From: an uncultured Eubacteriales bacterium
GTDB lineage: Bacteria; Bacillota_A; Clostridia; Lachnospirales; Cellulosilyticaceae
DNA: 21,641 nucleotides
NCBI GenBank assembly: GCA_900556665.1
Contig: USPX01000015.1
Location: 1-21,641 of the forward strand
Direction of reading: 5' to 3'
The notes beneath the pieces are model-generated. The model searched no databases, was not told where the DNA came from, and saw only the letters and a list, made by a program, of their open reading frames with translations. Positions 1-7,716 of this stretch are shown piece by piece. Every line of letters starts with the position of its first letter. Position 1 is the stretch's first letter. The translations under genes were made by a program, and so were the position numbers.

Positions 1-724
1 CATATACTGACACCTTTGCACCCATTAGTTCAAATCGATTATACTGTAATGCCTTAGTTCCATATTCCCAAGCCTCATTCCATTTGCCCGTTGAACTATA
101 TGCTTGCATTAAATAATAACATATATCACTACTAGTAGGGCGTTCTTTTAATTCTTCTAATAGTAGCTCTATATTTCTTGCTCCTTTATTTTTAGCATTC
201 CATACTTCTTCACTATAACCATCATGTCTTATTCTTATTTGGTCTAAAAAATCCACACCCTTGATATCACCTTTTTCTCTGCACAATCTTTCATGCACTC
301 TACCCTTATATCTTATTTGAGGATTATTTTTAAATACTCTATTGGTTTTAAAGATACTTTTTACTTCTCCATTTTCTTCATTTAACATATCACAATAAAT
401 GCAGTCTTTTTTTCTCTTTATTGCTTCTTTTATAAAGCCTCTTAGAACAGAAGCACTCTCCTTAGTAAAATACTCATCTGCATCCAAGAAAATAATCCAA
501 TCTCCTGTTGCCTGTTCTATAGCAAAGTTCTTAGCTTTAGCAAAATCCTTTTCCCAAGTAATCTCAAAAACCTTAGCTCCCAACTCTTTAGCAATTTCTA
601 CTGTTCGATCCTCTGAACCAGTATCTACTATTATCATCTCATCTACTATTCCTTTTACACTATTCATACATCTTGCTATTTTCTTTTCTTCATTTTTACA
701 AATTACACATAAAGAAAGTTTCAT
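1..724 (-). CDS. GT2-family glycosyltransferase with TPR-like tail (partial, 3' end outside window)
   Basis: The ATG at 722-724 follows a GGGGAGG ribosome site, and the frame stays open for 241 codons to the window edge, so the C-terminus is missing. The N-terminus MKLSLCVICKNEE is typical of GT-A fold family 2 transferases. IIVDTGSEDRT (residues 31-41) is the nucleotide-binding loop, and LDADEYF (80-86) carries the DXD metal-binding motif. An RYKGRVHE segment near 138-145 is common in this subfamily. Residues about 198-230 (CYYLMQAYSSTGKWNEAWEY) look like a tetratricopeptide repeat. There is no signal peptide or membrane segment, so the enzyme should be cytosolic and use a sugar-nucleotide donor. 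The gene lies directly downstream of the flagellin gene, separated by a terminator. By analogy with clostridial flagellar glycosylation islands it may modify flagellin. The family assignment is firm; the acceptor is inferred. Confidence 0.85.
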   Translation of the reverse strand, partial: MKLSLCVICKNEEKKIARCMNSVKGIVDEMIIVDTGSEDRTVEIAKELGAKVFEITWEKDFAKAKNFAIEQATGDWIIFLDADEYFTKESASVLRGFIKEAIKRKKDCIYCDMLNEENGEVKSIFKTNRVFKNNPQIRYKGRVHERLCREKGDIKGVDFLDQIRIRHDGYSEEVWNAKNKGARNIELLLEELKERPTSSDICYYLMQAYSSTGKWNEAWEYGTKALQYNRFELMGAKVSVY

Positions 725-794
725 ATATGCCTCCCCAAGTCCTATTCCTCTATATTTATTAATATATTTTTTATATTAATGTTAAAATCTTCTT

Positions 795-831
795 TAAAAA
801 AACAAAAAGGGAATCCTCAGATTCCCTTTTT
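795..831 (-). terminator. Intrinsic terminator of the flagellin gene
   Basis: A perfect 12-bp stem pairs 804-815 with 820-831 around a 4-nt loop. Read on the minus strand it is followed by TTTTTGTTTTTTT. It lies 21 bases past the flagellin stop codon, so it should separate flagellin from the glycosyltransferase gene. Confidence 0.92.
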
Positions 832-852
832 ACACAATACTCATCCTATTAA

Positions 853-1617
853 TTATCTTAATAAGCTAAGTACACCTTGTTGTAATTGGTTAGCTTGAGC
901 AAGCATAGCTTGAGAAGCTTGTGTAATAATATTTTTAGATGAGAACTCAGCCATTTCTTTAGCCATATCTGTATCACGGATACGAGATTCAGAAGCTGTT
1001 AAGTTTTCACTTGTTGTTCCTAAGTTATTAGATGTATGTTCTAATCTGTTTTGAAGAGCACCAAGAGCACCTCTAGCTGCACTTACTGTATCAATATGTG
1101 TACTAATTTCAGCTGCTGTTGTAGCGCTAGCAATACTTACACTTGAAATATCTGTAGCTGAAATTGTTACTTTATGACCTTGGTCATCAATAGCAATATC
1201 AACTTGTTGATTCATTCCGATACCATTGAATTTAGTATCTTGTCTGATATGATCGATTTCAGCTTGTAATTTTGATAACTCATCAGAGATATTAGCTTTA
1301 TCGCTTGTTGTGTATGTACCATTTTCATATTGTGTACAAATTTCTTTTGCACGTGTTAACATATCAGATACTTCATTTAAAGCACCTTCCATTGTTTGGA
1401 TGTAAGAAATACCATCTTCTGCATTTCTTTGTGCTTGATTTAAAGCTTTGATTTGTCCTCTCATTTTTTCTGAGATAGCAAGACCTGCAGCATCATCTCC
1501 AGCTCTGTTGATACGAAGACCTGAAGAAAGTTTTTCCATATGTTTTCCTGTAGCTGTTGTGTTTAAAACACTGTTTCTATGAGCATTCATAGCGTTCATA
1601 TTGTGATTAATTACCAT
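853..1617 (-). CDS. hag: Flagellin (short, core domains only)
   Basis: This is the filament subunit exported through the flagellar type III apparatus and polymerised beyond the hook. The 254-residue protein has the conserved N-terminal D0/D1 region (MVINHNMNAMNA, then LSSGLRINRAGDDAAGLAIS and a long coiled segment to about residue 130) and the C-terminal D1/D0 region (ESRIRDTDMAKEMAEFS, ending LQQGVLSLLR). Only about 50 residues lie between, so the variable D2/D3 domains are absent, as in B. subtilis Hag. An in-frame ATG at 1654-1656 would add 13 residues but has no ribosome site and falls inside a leader hairpin. The ATG at 1615-1617 follows AGGGAGGG with good spacing and is preferred. Expression should depend on SigD and be repressed by CsrA (see promoter and leader). 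Alternative name fliC. Confidence 0.97.
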   Translation of the reverse strand: MVINHNMNAMNAHRNSVLNTTATGKHMEKLSSGLRINRAGDDAAGLAISEKMRGQIKALNQAQRNAEDGISYIQTMEGALNEVSDMLTRAKEICTQYENGTYTTSDKANISDELSKLQAEIDHIRQDTKFNGIGMNQQVDIAIDDQGHKVTISATDISSVSIASATTAAEISTHIDTVSAARGALGALQNRLEHTSNNLGTTSENLTASESRIRDTDMAKEMAEFSSKNIITQASQAMLAQANQLQQGVLSLLR

Positions 1618-1623
1618 AATAAA

Positions 1624-1654
1624 TCCCTCCCTGAATTTAAGCGGCATCCATGCC
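1624..1654 (-). promoter_or_regulatory. Candidate CsrA-binding leader of the flagellin mRNA
   Basis: On the minus strand, 1643-1654 reads GGCATGGATGCC, a GGCA/TGCC stem presenting TGGA in the loop. About 19 nt downstream the Shine-Dalgarno AGGGAGGGA (1624-1632) holds two further GGA motifs. An upstream GGA hairpin plus a site over the Shine-Dalgarno is how CsrA blocks hag translation in B. subtilis. csrA and fliW lie immediately upstream. The sequence match is direct; binding is inferred. Confidence 0.75.
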
Positions 1655-1718
1655 ATTATTATTAATTAATTTATGAATCTAAAGCTATTTGGCCATTTAA
1701 CTTTGATTTTCACTATAT

Positions 1719-1745
1719 ATATCGAATGCTCTGAAAATTACTTTA
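1719..1745 (-). promoter_or_regulatory. SigD (sigma-28) promoter of flagellin
   Basis: On the minus strand TAAA (1742-1745), a 15-nt spacer and TTCGATAT (1719-1726) match the SigD consensus TAAA-N15-gCCGATAT except at the first two -10 positions. Transcription would start near 1712, leaving a leader of about 95 nt. An A/T-only stretch just upstream (1756-1774) could act as an UP element. Confidence 0.85.
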
Positions 1746-1755
1746 TAGTATTTTT

Positions 1756-1774
1756 AAATTTTTTTAAAAAATTT
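1756..1774. repeat. A/T-only palindrome upstream of the flagellin promoter
   Basis: AAATTTTTT and AAAAAATTT form an inverted repeat around one central T. It lies between the csrA stop and the flagellin -35 box. With no G or C it is a poor terminator stem. Its position just upstream of the -35 box fits an UP element. Confidence 0.4.
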
Positions 1775-1788
1775 ATTAAAAATATATA

Positions 1789-2013
1789 TTATCTGAATAA
1801 TTCTTTCATTCCACTTAAGATATCCTTTGGTGTTTCTGCTGCTTTTTTATTACTTTCTAAAACTTGAAGATAAATTTCTTCACGATAAATACTTACTTCT
1901 TTTGGTGCAGATATACCCAGTTTAACTTTATCCCCTATAATTTCTAACACTTTAATTTCTATATTATCATTAAGTATAATGGCCTCATCTTTTTTACGTG
2001 TTAATGCAAGCAT
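1789..2013 (-). CDS. csrA: Carbon storage regulator CsrA
   Basis: CsrA is a homodimeric RNA-binding protein that recognises GGA in hairpin loops and blocks translation. In Gram-positive flagellates its main target is flagellin mRNA. The 74-residue product has the family N-terminus MLALTRKKDEAIIL (with RKKDE corresponding to the RNA-binding strand), then IEIKVLEIIGDKVKLGISAP and VSIYREEIY, which cover the five-strand core and the second binding strand. Length is normal for the Firmicute form, which carries a C-terminal helix. The start is fixed by AAGGAGGG, which overlaps the end of fliW; only two bases separate the genes. Its antagonist FliW is encoded directly upstream and its likely target directly downstream, giving the complete FliW-CsrA-flagellin control module. 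Confidence 0.97.
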   Translation of the reverse strand: MLALTRKKDEAIILNDNIEIKVLEIIGDKVKLGISAPKEVSIYREEIYLQVLESNKKAAETPKDILSGMKELFR

Positions 2014-2015
2014 TT

Positions 2016-2456
2016 TTAATACCCTCCTTCTTTAAGCAAATCTACTATCTTATGCTTAGTTGTATACTTCGTATTTTCTAATATCACCTGCATGCCTTCT
2101 CTTGTTTCATTTTGAATAATAATTGGTGCAATTAAGTTTACTGTAGCCTCTTCAACTTTACCTACAATAGCTGTAATAACGTATACGCTAAATTTTTCTG
2201 GTCCTCCTCCACCTAATGCTTCTACATATTGATCTTTAATCTCTATACTATAGTCCTTTTTTAGTTCATAAGGATTAATTATAATAAAACTTAAATCCCC
2301 TTCTTCAATGCTTTGTAGATAAGCGAAATTGCTATCTTCTTCTTCAATAATGATGTACTTCGTAAATTCTCTGAAGCCTGGGATCCCCTCTTTAAAATTA
2401 ACTACACGTTTCTCTTCAAATTCTACTTTGCCGAAATTTCTTGTCTCTATATGCAT
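2016..2456 (-). CDS. fliW: Flagellar assembly factor FliW
   Basis: FliW binds flagellin or CsrA alternately. When flagellin is exported, freed FliW sequesters CsrA and lifts its repression of flagellin translation. The 146-residue product matches the family along its length: N-terminal strand MHIETRNFGKVEFEEKRVVNFKEGIPGF, central region with FIIINPYELKKDYSIEI, and the conserved late segment VNLIAPIIIQNETREGMQVIL. The usual length is about 130-150 residues. TAGGAGGAG precedes the ATG. It follows the flgL terminator, so it heads a separate fliW-csrA unit. The upstream region contains TATAAT-like boxes but no convincing -35, so its promoter is unresolved. Confidence 0.96.
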   Translation of the reverse strand: MHIETRNFGKVEFEEKRVVNFKEGIPGFREFTKYIIIEEEDSNFAYLQSIEEGDLSFIIINPYELKKDYSIEIKDQYVEALGGGGPEKFSVYVITAIVGKVEEATVNLIAPIIIQNETREGMQVILENTKYTTKHKIVDLLKEGGY

Positions 2457-2526
2457 ATATACTCCTCCTAATAATATTTATATGTATTATACATTATATT
2501 TAACCATTCCATTATGACTTATTTAT

Positions 2527-2578
2527 AAAAAAAGGAGTTTTCTAAAGCTAAATAATTAGTTTTAGAATAACTCCTTTT
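2527..2578 (-). terminator. Terminator of the flgM-flgN-flgK-flgK-flgL operon
   Basis: AAAAGGAGTT (2530-2539) pairs with AACTCCTTTT (2569-2578). The stem continues with TTCTAAA/TTTAGAA after one bulged base. On the minus strand the 3' arm runs into TTTTTTT. It lies 22 bases past the flgL stop. Confidence 0.9.
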
Positions 2579-2599
2579 CATTGATTTAATAGATCTATC

Positions 2600-4114
2600 T
2601 TATATATAATCTGCTAATGTATTCATAATAACCTTAGATGTTGCTTTAAGAGCTGATTGATATGTTGCATACTGCGTATTGAAATTCACAAATGTTTCTT
2701 CGATATCTATATCTTCTGTTTCAGACAGTAAATTCTTAAATGTAGTTTTTTGTTCTACTAATCTACTTTTTACATAATCAATACGAGACATACGACTTCC
2801 TAAATCTGCTGTCTTTTGTGATAAATCAGCAAGATGTGTATCTACCTCTTTAATGGCCGTATTAAATATACTATGTAATTTTTCAGTTGTAAAATTCGCA
2901 TCTCCATCAAGTGCAGCATCTACAGCAGCATATACTTTTCCTAAGCTTGCTAAAATATTACTTATAGTATTATCCATACCTGCTATATTAATATCGATTG
3001 TATTGCTTGTCCCTACTTCAAAGTAAATCTTTTGATTATCAATCTTTCCGAATACATCTGGGTTGAATGAACCTTTTGGTAATGTTGTTCCTGCTGCAAT
3101 TGTTGAACCTTTGGCAATTATTGTCCCAGCACCTAATTTTGATTCACCTTTAAGTGTAAGGTCTCCATTCATTTTACAACCTTCCCCTAAACTCATATCA
3201 CCATCTAATGTTATATCTCCTGCTGTTGTAACATCTGCCGTGATTGTATAACTACTTGCAGAAACTTTTACACCTAAAGCTTCTTCGGCTACAGCTTTTT
3301 CAAGTGTAGTTCCTTTAGTTACTGTATGTCCACCTTCTCCTACCATATAAGTTTCATCAGCGCCTACTGGTAAACCTAAACCTTGCGCTGCTTCCTTTGA
3401 TAACTTAGTTCCTGCTGGAATAGTATAATCTGCATCTAATGTATATTCATCATCTGATAAATCAATATTTAATATTTTTTTAGCTTCATCTGCTGATAAT
3501 GTTGTGCCCTTTGTTAATACACTACCTGCTGGAATAGTCGTTCCTTTACCAATAACAGTATCTAAAGCTAAAGTACTATCTTTCTTAATCACACTATTTT
3601 CCGCTGGTTTTGTGCCTTCTGCTACTGTCATATCTGCAGCAACATCTAGGTTATCCTTTAAAGTTTTGGCATTTGTAAGTACTAATGGCTCATTTGTTTT
3701 ATAACCTGAGAAAACATATCTGCCATCATAAGTCGCATTAGCCTCTTGAAGTATTTGCTCATAAAGTTGTGCAATATCTGTTTTAATAGCTAATTTATCT
3801 TTTTCAGCTAATGTAGATGTACTGCCTTGTACAAGCTTTGTACGAATTTGCTTTAAGATTTCTGTCATGTTATCCATAGCAACTTCTGTAACATTCATCC
3901 AAGACTCCGCTTCTTTTGCATTGCTTTCATATTGATCTGTTTCTAAAATCGTTGATTTTAATTTTAATGCACGTCCTGCAATAATTGGATCATCTGATAC
4001 AGTTTGAATTTTCTTACCTGTAGACATTTGAGCATATAGCTTATTCATACTATTCAAGTTTTTATAAAGCCCACTTAATGTATTATTAATGAGCATACCA
4101 TTTGTTACACGCAT
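2600..4114 (-). CDS. flgL: Hook-filament junction protein FlgL (HAP3) with repeat-rich insertion
   Basis: FlgL is the second junction protein between hook and filament. The flagellin-like ends are clear: N-terminus MRVTNGMLINNTLSGLYKNL with STGKKIQTVSDDPIIAGRAL (31-50), followed by coiled helices to about residue 135 including the family motif GRYVFSGYKT (131-140). The C-terminal helices run from about 380 to 504, with SRMSRIDYVKSRL and TYQSALKATSKVIMNTL. At 504 residues it is much longer than B. subtilis FlgL (about 300). The excess lies at roughly residues 160-350, which consist of glycine-turn hexads (GTTIPA, GSVLTK, GTTLSA at 191-208; eight more at 300-347) and three 32-residue repeats (203-298). 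This suggests a beta-solenoid surface domain. The ribosome site is AAGGGGGG. The gene is last in the SigD operon, 13 bases after the second flgK. Confidence 0.95.
   Translation of the reverse strand: MRVTNGMLINNTLSGLYKNLNSMNKLYAQMSTGKKIQTVSDDPIIAGRALKLKSTILETDQYESNAKEAESWMNVTEVAMDNMTEILKQIRTKLVQGSTSTLAEKDKLAIKTDIAQLYEQILQEANATYDGRYVFSGYKTNEPLVLTNAKTLKDNLDVAADMTVAEGTKPAENSVIKKDSTLALDTVIGKGTTIPAGSVLTKGTTLSADEAKKILNIDLSDDEYTLDADYTIPAGTKLSKEAAQGLGLPVGADETYMVGEGGHTVTKGTTLEKAVAEEALGVKVSASSYTITADVTTAGDITLDGDMSLGEGCKMNGDLTLKGESKLGAGTIIAKGSTIAAGTTLPKGSFNPDVFGKIDNQKIYFEVGTSNTIDINIAGMDNTISNILASLGKVYAAVDAALDGDANFTTEKLHSIFNTAIKEVDTHLADLSQKTADLGSRMSRIDYVKSRLVEQKTTFKNLLSETEDIDIEETFVNFNTQYATYQSALKATSKVIMNTLADYI
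3068..3580 (-). repeat. Region of flgL encoding tandem hexad and 32-residue repeats
   Basis: The segment codes for residues about 179-349 of FlgL. It contains hexads with a hydrophobic residue at position 4 (for example DLTLKG, GTIIAK, GSTIAA, GTTLPK) and three longer units starting with GTTLSADEA, GTKLSKEAA and GTTLEKAVA. Each longer unit has a short helix-like EAAxxLG segment. The repeats are visible at protein level; the DNA is more diverged, implying that they are not very recent duplications. Confidence 0.8.
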
Positions 4115-4127
4115 TTATTTTCCCCCC

Positions 4128-6035
4128 TTAAAAGTTACCTAATTTAAAAATAGTTGTTTCATAAATACCATCTATTGTATTCATAACCTTAGCTGCCGCT
4201 TGATATGCTTGTTGGAATTTAATGAGATTTGTAAATTCTTCTGTCGAATCTACTTGTGATATTGAAAGTCTTTGATTTTCAATTGTACTCGTTACAGCTA
4301 TTTGTGTACTTTGATACATCTTAGCTTCTTTCGCATTAATACCTAACTCACTAAAAATCGCTATCATATATTCTTTAGGATCCCCTTCTTTGAACATATG
4401 CTTATTATTCTTTTGACTTGATAATGCAAGAAGAAAACTTGTGTCTGATACATCTGATGCATCATACGTTGTATGCATATTATTAACATCTTCAAAAAGT
4501 TCTTTAGAGATACTGAAATTTTCTGCTGTTATCTTGCTATAGTCACCACCTCTAATCTCACTACCATCCTCTGGCATCCCTAGTACATCCCCTGTACCAT
4601 AAGTAAATAACTTATACTTAGTATTATAATTGTGTTTAACATCTTCAAGTTCATCTGTTGTTAATACTAATTTGTTCTTATCTGCATCATAACAACCTAT
4701 GATATTGCCTTCTTTGTCTTTTTCTATATAACTTACTTGTTTACCATCTAAAGTTGTTATAGTATTAATTTCAATATGTCCATCTCTATCTGTACTATAT
4801 TGTTCATTCATTGCTTTAGCAAATTCTCTTACGTAGTTGTCCATACGTTTAATATAGTATGGTATACCATTATATGTAACTGCAGAACCTGTTCCACCAC
4901 CATCGCGCATATCTACTATACCTTTTAATTCACCAGATAAATTTTCATCTGTTAAATCAAAGCGCATACCACTATTCCAAACAACATCATAGATATCATC
5001 TATATCTTGTTCATTTTGTTTTCCTGTATACATTTTTTTCTGAATAGTTGGTGTGTGGTTACCATCAATTGTTAAAAGTTCTTTATTAAGATAATTAACA
5101 TTTCCATTTTCTATAATAATATCACTACTGATATTTTTTAGCTCTGCTTCTACCTTTGCAATTGATTCTTTAATTATAGTTGCATCAGTACCATTTGCAC
5201 CTTTCAGCTTTTCATGAAGTGCTGCAAGTTCTTCTACTTTCTTATCAATGGCTTTTTCCTTTTCGCCTCTTACTTCTATATTTAATGTATTTACATTTAA
5301 ATGGTCTACTAATGTCTGACCTGCAAATCTTACCTTAAACTTTTGTACTGTATTCCCATCTATTTGTTCTTCATACTGAACTACTTCAACATTACCAATC
5401 TGAGATAATCTATCAATGCATAAATCTCTTTCATCTCTAAAAGTATTTGCGTCATCTCCATAAATCTCAGCTTGGAAAATTTCCTTATTTAAACTTTGAA
5501 TACGTGTTGCTAAAGTATTTACTTCTTGTACTTTTGCTTTTAACTCATAGTTTAAATCTTGTTGGAACTGTTTAAGAGATGTTGAAACATTATTGAAATA
5601 CTTTGTAAAACTAATAATTTCTTGTCTTAAAGCGATTTTAGCTTCTCCTGAAGTAGGATTTTTACTAAGTTCACTGATAGCATCAAACATATTGTTAAAT
5701 ACTTTTGTAAAACCACTTTCACTTGGTTCACCAAACACACTCTCTATAAGTGAATTTTGTGTTACCTTAATGTTATACTCGCCAAGCTTTGTGTTTTGAA
5801 GCCATAATTTAGAATCAACATAGGCATCTCTAACTCTAGTTATGCCTGTTGTAGAAACACCAGTTCCTAACATACCTGTCCCTGCACCACTTAGAGGATT
5901 AGATGCTTGTTGTTGTAGTTCTTGTTTAGAATATCCTTTAGTTGTTGCATTTGTAATGTTATTTGAAGTAACTTGTAACCCTCTTTGTGCTGCAAATAGG
6001 CCACTCATTGCAATATTAAATTCAAAAAACGCCAT
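4128..6035 (-). CDS. flgK: Hook-associated protein FlgK (HAP1), second copy
   Basis: FlgK forms the first junction layer on the hook. The N-terminus has the rod/hook signature (MAFFEFNIAMSGLFAAQRGLQ, then SNNITNATTKGYSKQ). The C-terminus has the paired helix EEFTNLIKFQQAYQAAAKVMNTID, which is diagnostic for FlgK. The 635-residue protein is about 90 residues longer than its neighbour. Much of the excess is a charged, helix-rich segment near residues 260-315 (EKEKAIDKKVEELAALHEKL) and a variable domain at about 370-520. The gene ends 13 bases before flgL and starts 15 bases after the other flgK. Its conserved ends match its neighbour but the middles differ, so this is an old paralogue and not a recent tandem copy. 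Which of the two is the principal HAP1 cannot be told from sequence. Confidence 0.93.
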   Translation of the reverse strand: MAFFEFNIAMSGLFAAQRGLQVTSNNITNATTKGYSKQELQQQASNPLSGAGTGMLGTGVSTTGITRVRDAYVDSKLWLQNTKLGEYNIKVTQNSLIESVFGEPSESGFTKVFNNMFDAISELSKNPTSGEAKIALRQEIISFTKYFNNVSTSLKQFQQDLNYELKAKVQEVNTLATRIQSLNKEIFQAEIYGDDANTFRDERDLCIDRLSQIGNVEVVQYEEQIDGNTVQKFKVRFAGQTLVDHLNVNTLNIEVRGEKEKAIDKKVEELAALHEKLKGANGTDATIIKESIAKVEAELKNISSDIIIENGNVNYLNKELLTIDGNHTPTIQKKMYTGKQNEQDIDDIYDVVWNSGMRFDLTDENLSGELKGIVDMRDGGGTGSAVTYNGIPYYIKRMDNYVREFAKAMNEQYSTDRDGHIEINTITTLDGKQVSYIEKDKEGNIIGCYDADKNKLVLTTDELEDVKHNYNTKYKLFTYGTGDVLGMPEDGSEIRGGDYSKITAENFSISKELFEDVNNMHTTYDASDVSDTSFLLALSSQKNNKHMFKEGDPKEYMIAIFSELGINAKEAKMYQSTQIAVTSTIENQRLSISQVDSTEEFTNLIKFQQAYQAAAKVMNTIDGIYETTIFKLGNF

Positions 6036-6050
6036 CTATATTCCCCTTTC

Positions 6051-7679
6051 TTACATTTTGTTAATAATCGTATCGATCATACCATCTAATAGTGTAATTA
6101 CACGTGCTGAAGCATTGTATGCATATTGATATTTCAGCATATTCGCAAATTCTTCATCTTGTGAAACGCCACCCATAGCCTGTCTCTCATTTTCAATATT
6201 TGCAACACTTATATTCTTCTCAACTGATTTTGCACCATACTCAGCTCCGTCTGTTCCTATATCTGTTATAAGCTCTGAGAAAAATGTTTTAATATCAACG
6301 CATTTAGATAATGGTGCTGACTTACTATCATCTTTATACCAATCTCTATTCTTCTTCCATTCATTAAGTAACTCGATTACTTTATTATTATTACCTACAT
6401 CATTTGCTTCACCATTAGGGTCTAATGTTCCTAAGTAGTTATATCCACCTTCTTCTAATAGCTTTGGATTTACTTGAATATTTCCTGGTACAAGTAATGC
6501 ATTATATGCCTCGTTATATTCTAAAATCTCTTCTGGAGTAGCATTAGGCCCAGGTGATTTTAAACTTGGTGGAATCTCTATTGGTACAAATACTTTTACC
6601 CCTACTTTATCCTGTGTACCCATTCCGTTAAGCGCATCATTAACCATAACTGTAAGTTCATTTGCAAAATCATTTAACATCTTATGATACTTAGGAATCA
6701 TATAACTATTTCCTTGTTTGTCTACACTAAAGTTATTATTTAGTGCAATGTCATCCCATGTTGTATCTGCTGTTACATAGTTATCTCCTCTAACAAGTAA
6801 AAGTGCTTTTAATCCACCTGTATCATTACCATTAGCGCTTGTAACTTCTGTATCCATTTTAAATACATCTTCTTTAGTATCTGACCAAACAGGTTTATTA
6901 AATGGACTTCCTTCTACTGTTTGTTTAAGTTCTAATGTAGTTATAAATTTCTTATTGACTACAATATGTCCTTCAAATTTTACAAGCAGCCTATTATCTG
7001 CTTCTTCATAATACTTTACTTCACCGTATGTAGATAATTCATCTAATAACAGATTTCTTTGGTCTCTATAATCATTGGCATTATCACCATTGATTTCTGC
7101 CTTAGCAATTTTTTCATTCCATGTTTGAATATCTTTAATAATTTGATTGACTCTTGCTACTGATTTTTCTACTTGCTTATTCGCTCGTTCTTGATAGCCT
7201 GATAAACTATTAGATATCTCATTTAACTTTCCAGCAAGTACTTTCGCTGATTTAATAAAACTTATACGTTCATCTACACCACTAGGAGATGTCTTAAGCT
7301 TCTCTGTTTGTGCCCAGAATTCATTAAGTAGATCACTGACTGTATCTCCATAAGGTTCATCAAAGATTGCTTCTATTTCATTGCTTGCCGCTTTAAGATT
7401 TTGATAGTAGCTTAATACTGAATTTTCTTGTCTTAATCTCATATCTGCAAGCTCATCACGAATTTGTCTAATCTCTGTACAAGTTACACCTAAGCCCACT
7501 TGTAAGTTACGACCACCATTAGACCCTACATTTAAGTAGCCCGTCTCATGTTGTAAAAGTTGTTGCCTCGTATATCCTTTGGTATTTATATTAGTTAAGT
7601 TCTGGCCTGTAACCTGTAACCCGCGTTGCCCAGCTTTAAGGCCCGATACCATTTTCCCTAAACTAGAAATTGATGACAT
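6051..7679 (-). CDS. flgK: Hook-associated protein FlgK (HAP1), first copy
   Basis: This 542-residue protein has the FlgK N-terminus (LGKMVSGLKAGQRGLQVTGQNLTNINTKGYTRQQ) and the C-terminal helix DEEFANMLKYQYAYNASARVITLLD. The segment IAKAEINGDNANDYRDQRNLLLDELS (around 190-215) is the conserved FlgK D1 region, also present in the other copy as AEIYGDDANTFRDERD. Length is close to B. subtilis FlgK (about 507). It is exported by the flagellar apparatus, probably with FlgN as chaperone, whose gene is directly upstream (37-base gap). Having two flgK genes in one operon is unusual in model species; from general knowledge it occurs in some Lachnospiraceae. Confidence 0.93.
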   Translation of the reverse strand: MSSISSLGKMVSGLKAGQRGLQVTGQNLTNINTKGYTRQQLLQHETGYLNVGSNGGRNLQVGLGVTCTEIRQIRDELADMRLRQENSVLSYYQNLKAASNEIEAIFDEPYGDTVSDLLNEFWAQTEKLKTSPSGVDERISFIKSAKVLAGKLNEISNSLSGYQERANKQVEKSVARVNQIIKDIQTWNEKIAKAEINGDNANDYRDQRNLLLDELSTYGEVKYYEEADNRLLVKFEGHIVVNKKFITTLELKQTVEGSPFNKPVWSDTKEDVFKMDTEVTSANGNDTGGLKALLLVRGDNYVTADTTWDDIALNNNFSVDKQGNSYMIPKYHKMLNDFANELTVMVNDALNGMGTQDKVGVKVFVPIEIPPSLKSPGPNATPEEILEYNEAYNALLVPGNIQVNPKLLEEGGYNYLGTLDPNGEANDVGNNNKVIELLNEWKKNRDWYKDDSKSAPLSKCVDIKTFFSELITDIGTDGAEYGAKSVEKNISVANIENERQAMGGVSQDEEFANMLKYQYAYNASARVITLLDGMIDTIINKM

Positions 7680-7716
7680 ATTTCCTCTCCTCTACTATTT
7701 TATCTCTTTTATATAT

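Noticed and set aside
399..779. Plus-strand open frame of 126 codons
   Set aside because: It is antisense to the glycosyltransferase gene, with no ribosome site and low-complexity hydrophobic residues; the minus-strand frame has clear GT2 motifs.
1618..1656. Thirteen-residue N-terminal extension of flagellin
   Set aside because: It has no ribosome site, overlaps the GGA hairpin, and would add residues before the universal flagellin start.
2457..2526. SigA promoter for fliW-csrA
   Set aside because: TATAAT-like boxes are present but there is no -35 at an acceptable distance, and no CGAT-type SigD box; AT-rich sequence gives such boxes by chance.
2527..2578. Attachment site or mobile-element end (inverted repeat)
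   Set aside because: The U-tract and position after flgL fit a terminator, and no transposase or integrase is near.
3063..3704. Plus-strand open frames within flgL (62 and 66 codons)
   Set aside because: These are shadows of the repetitive flgL insertion, antisense to a well supported frame.
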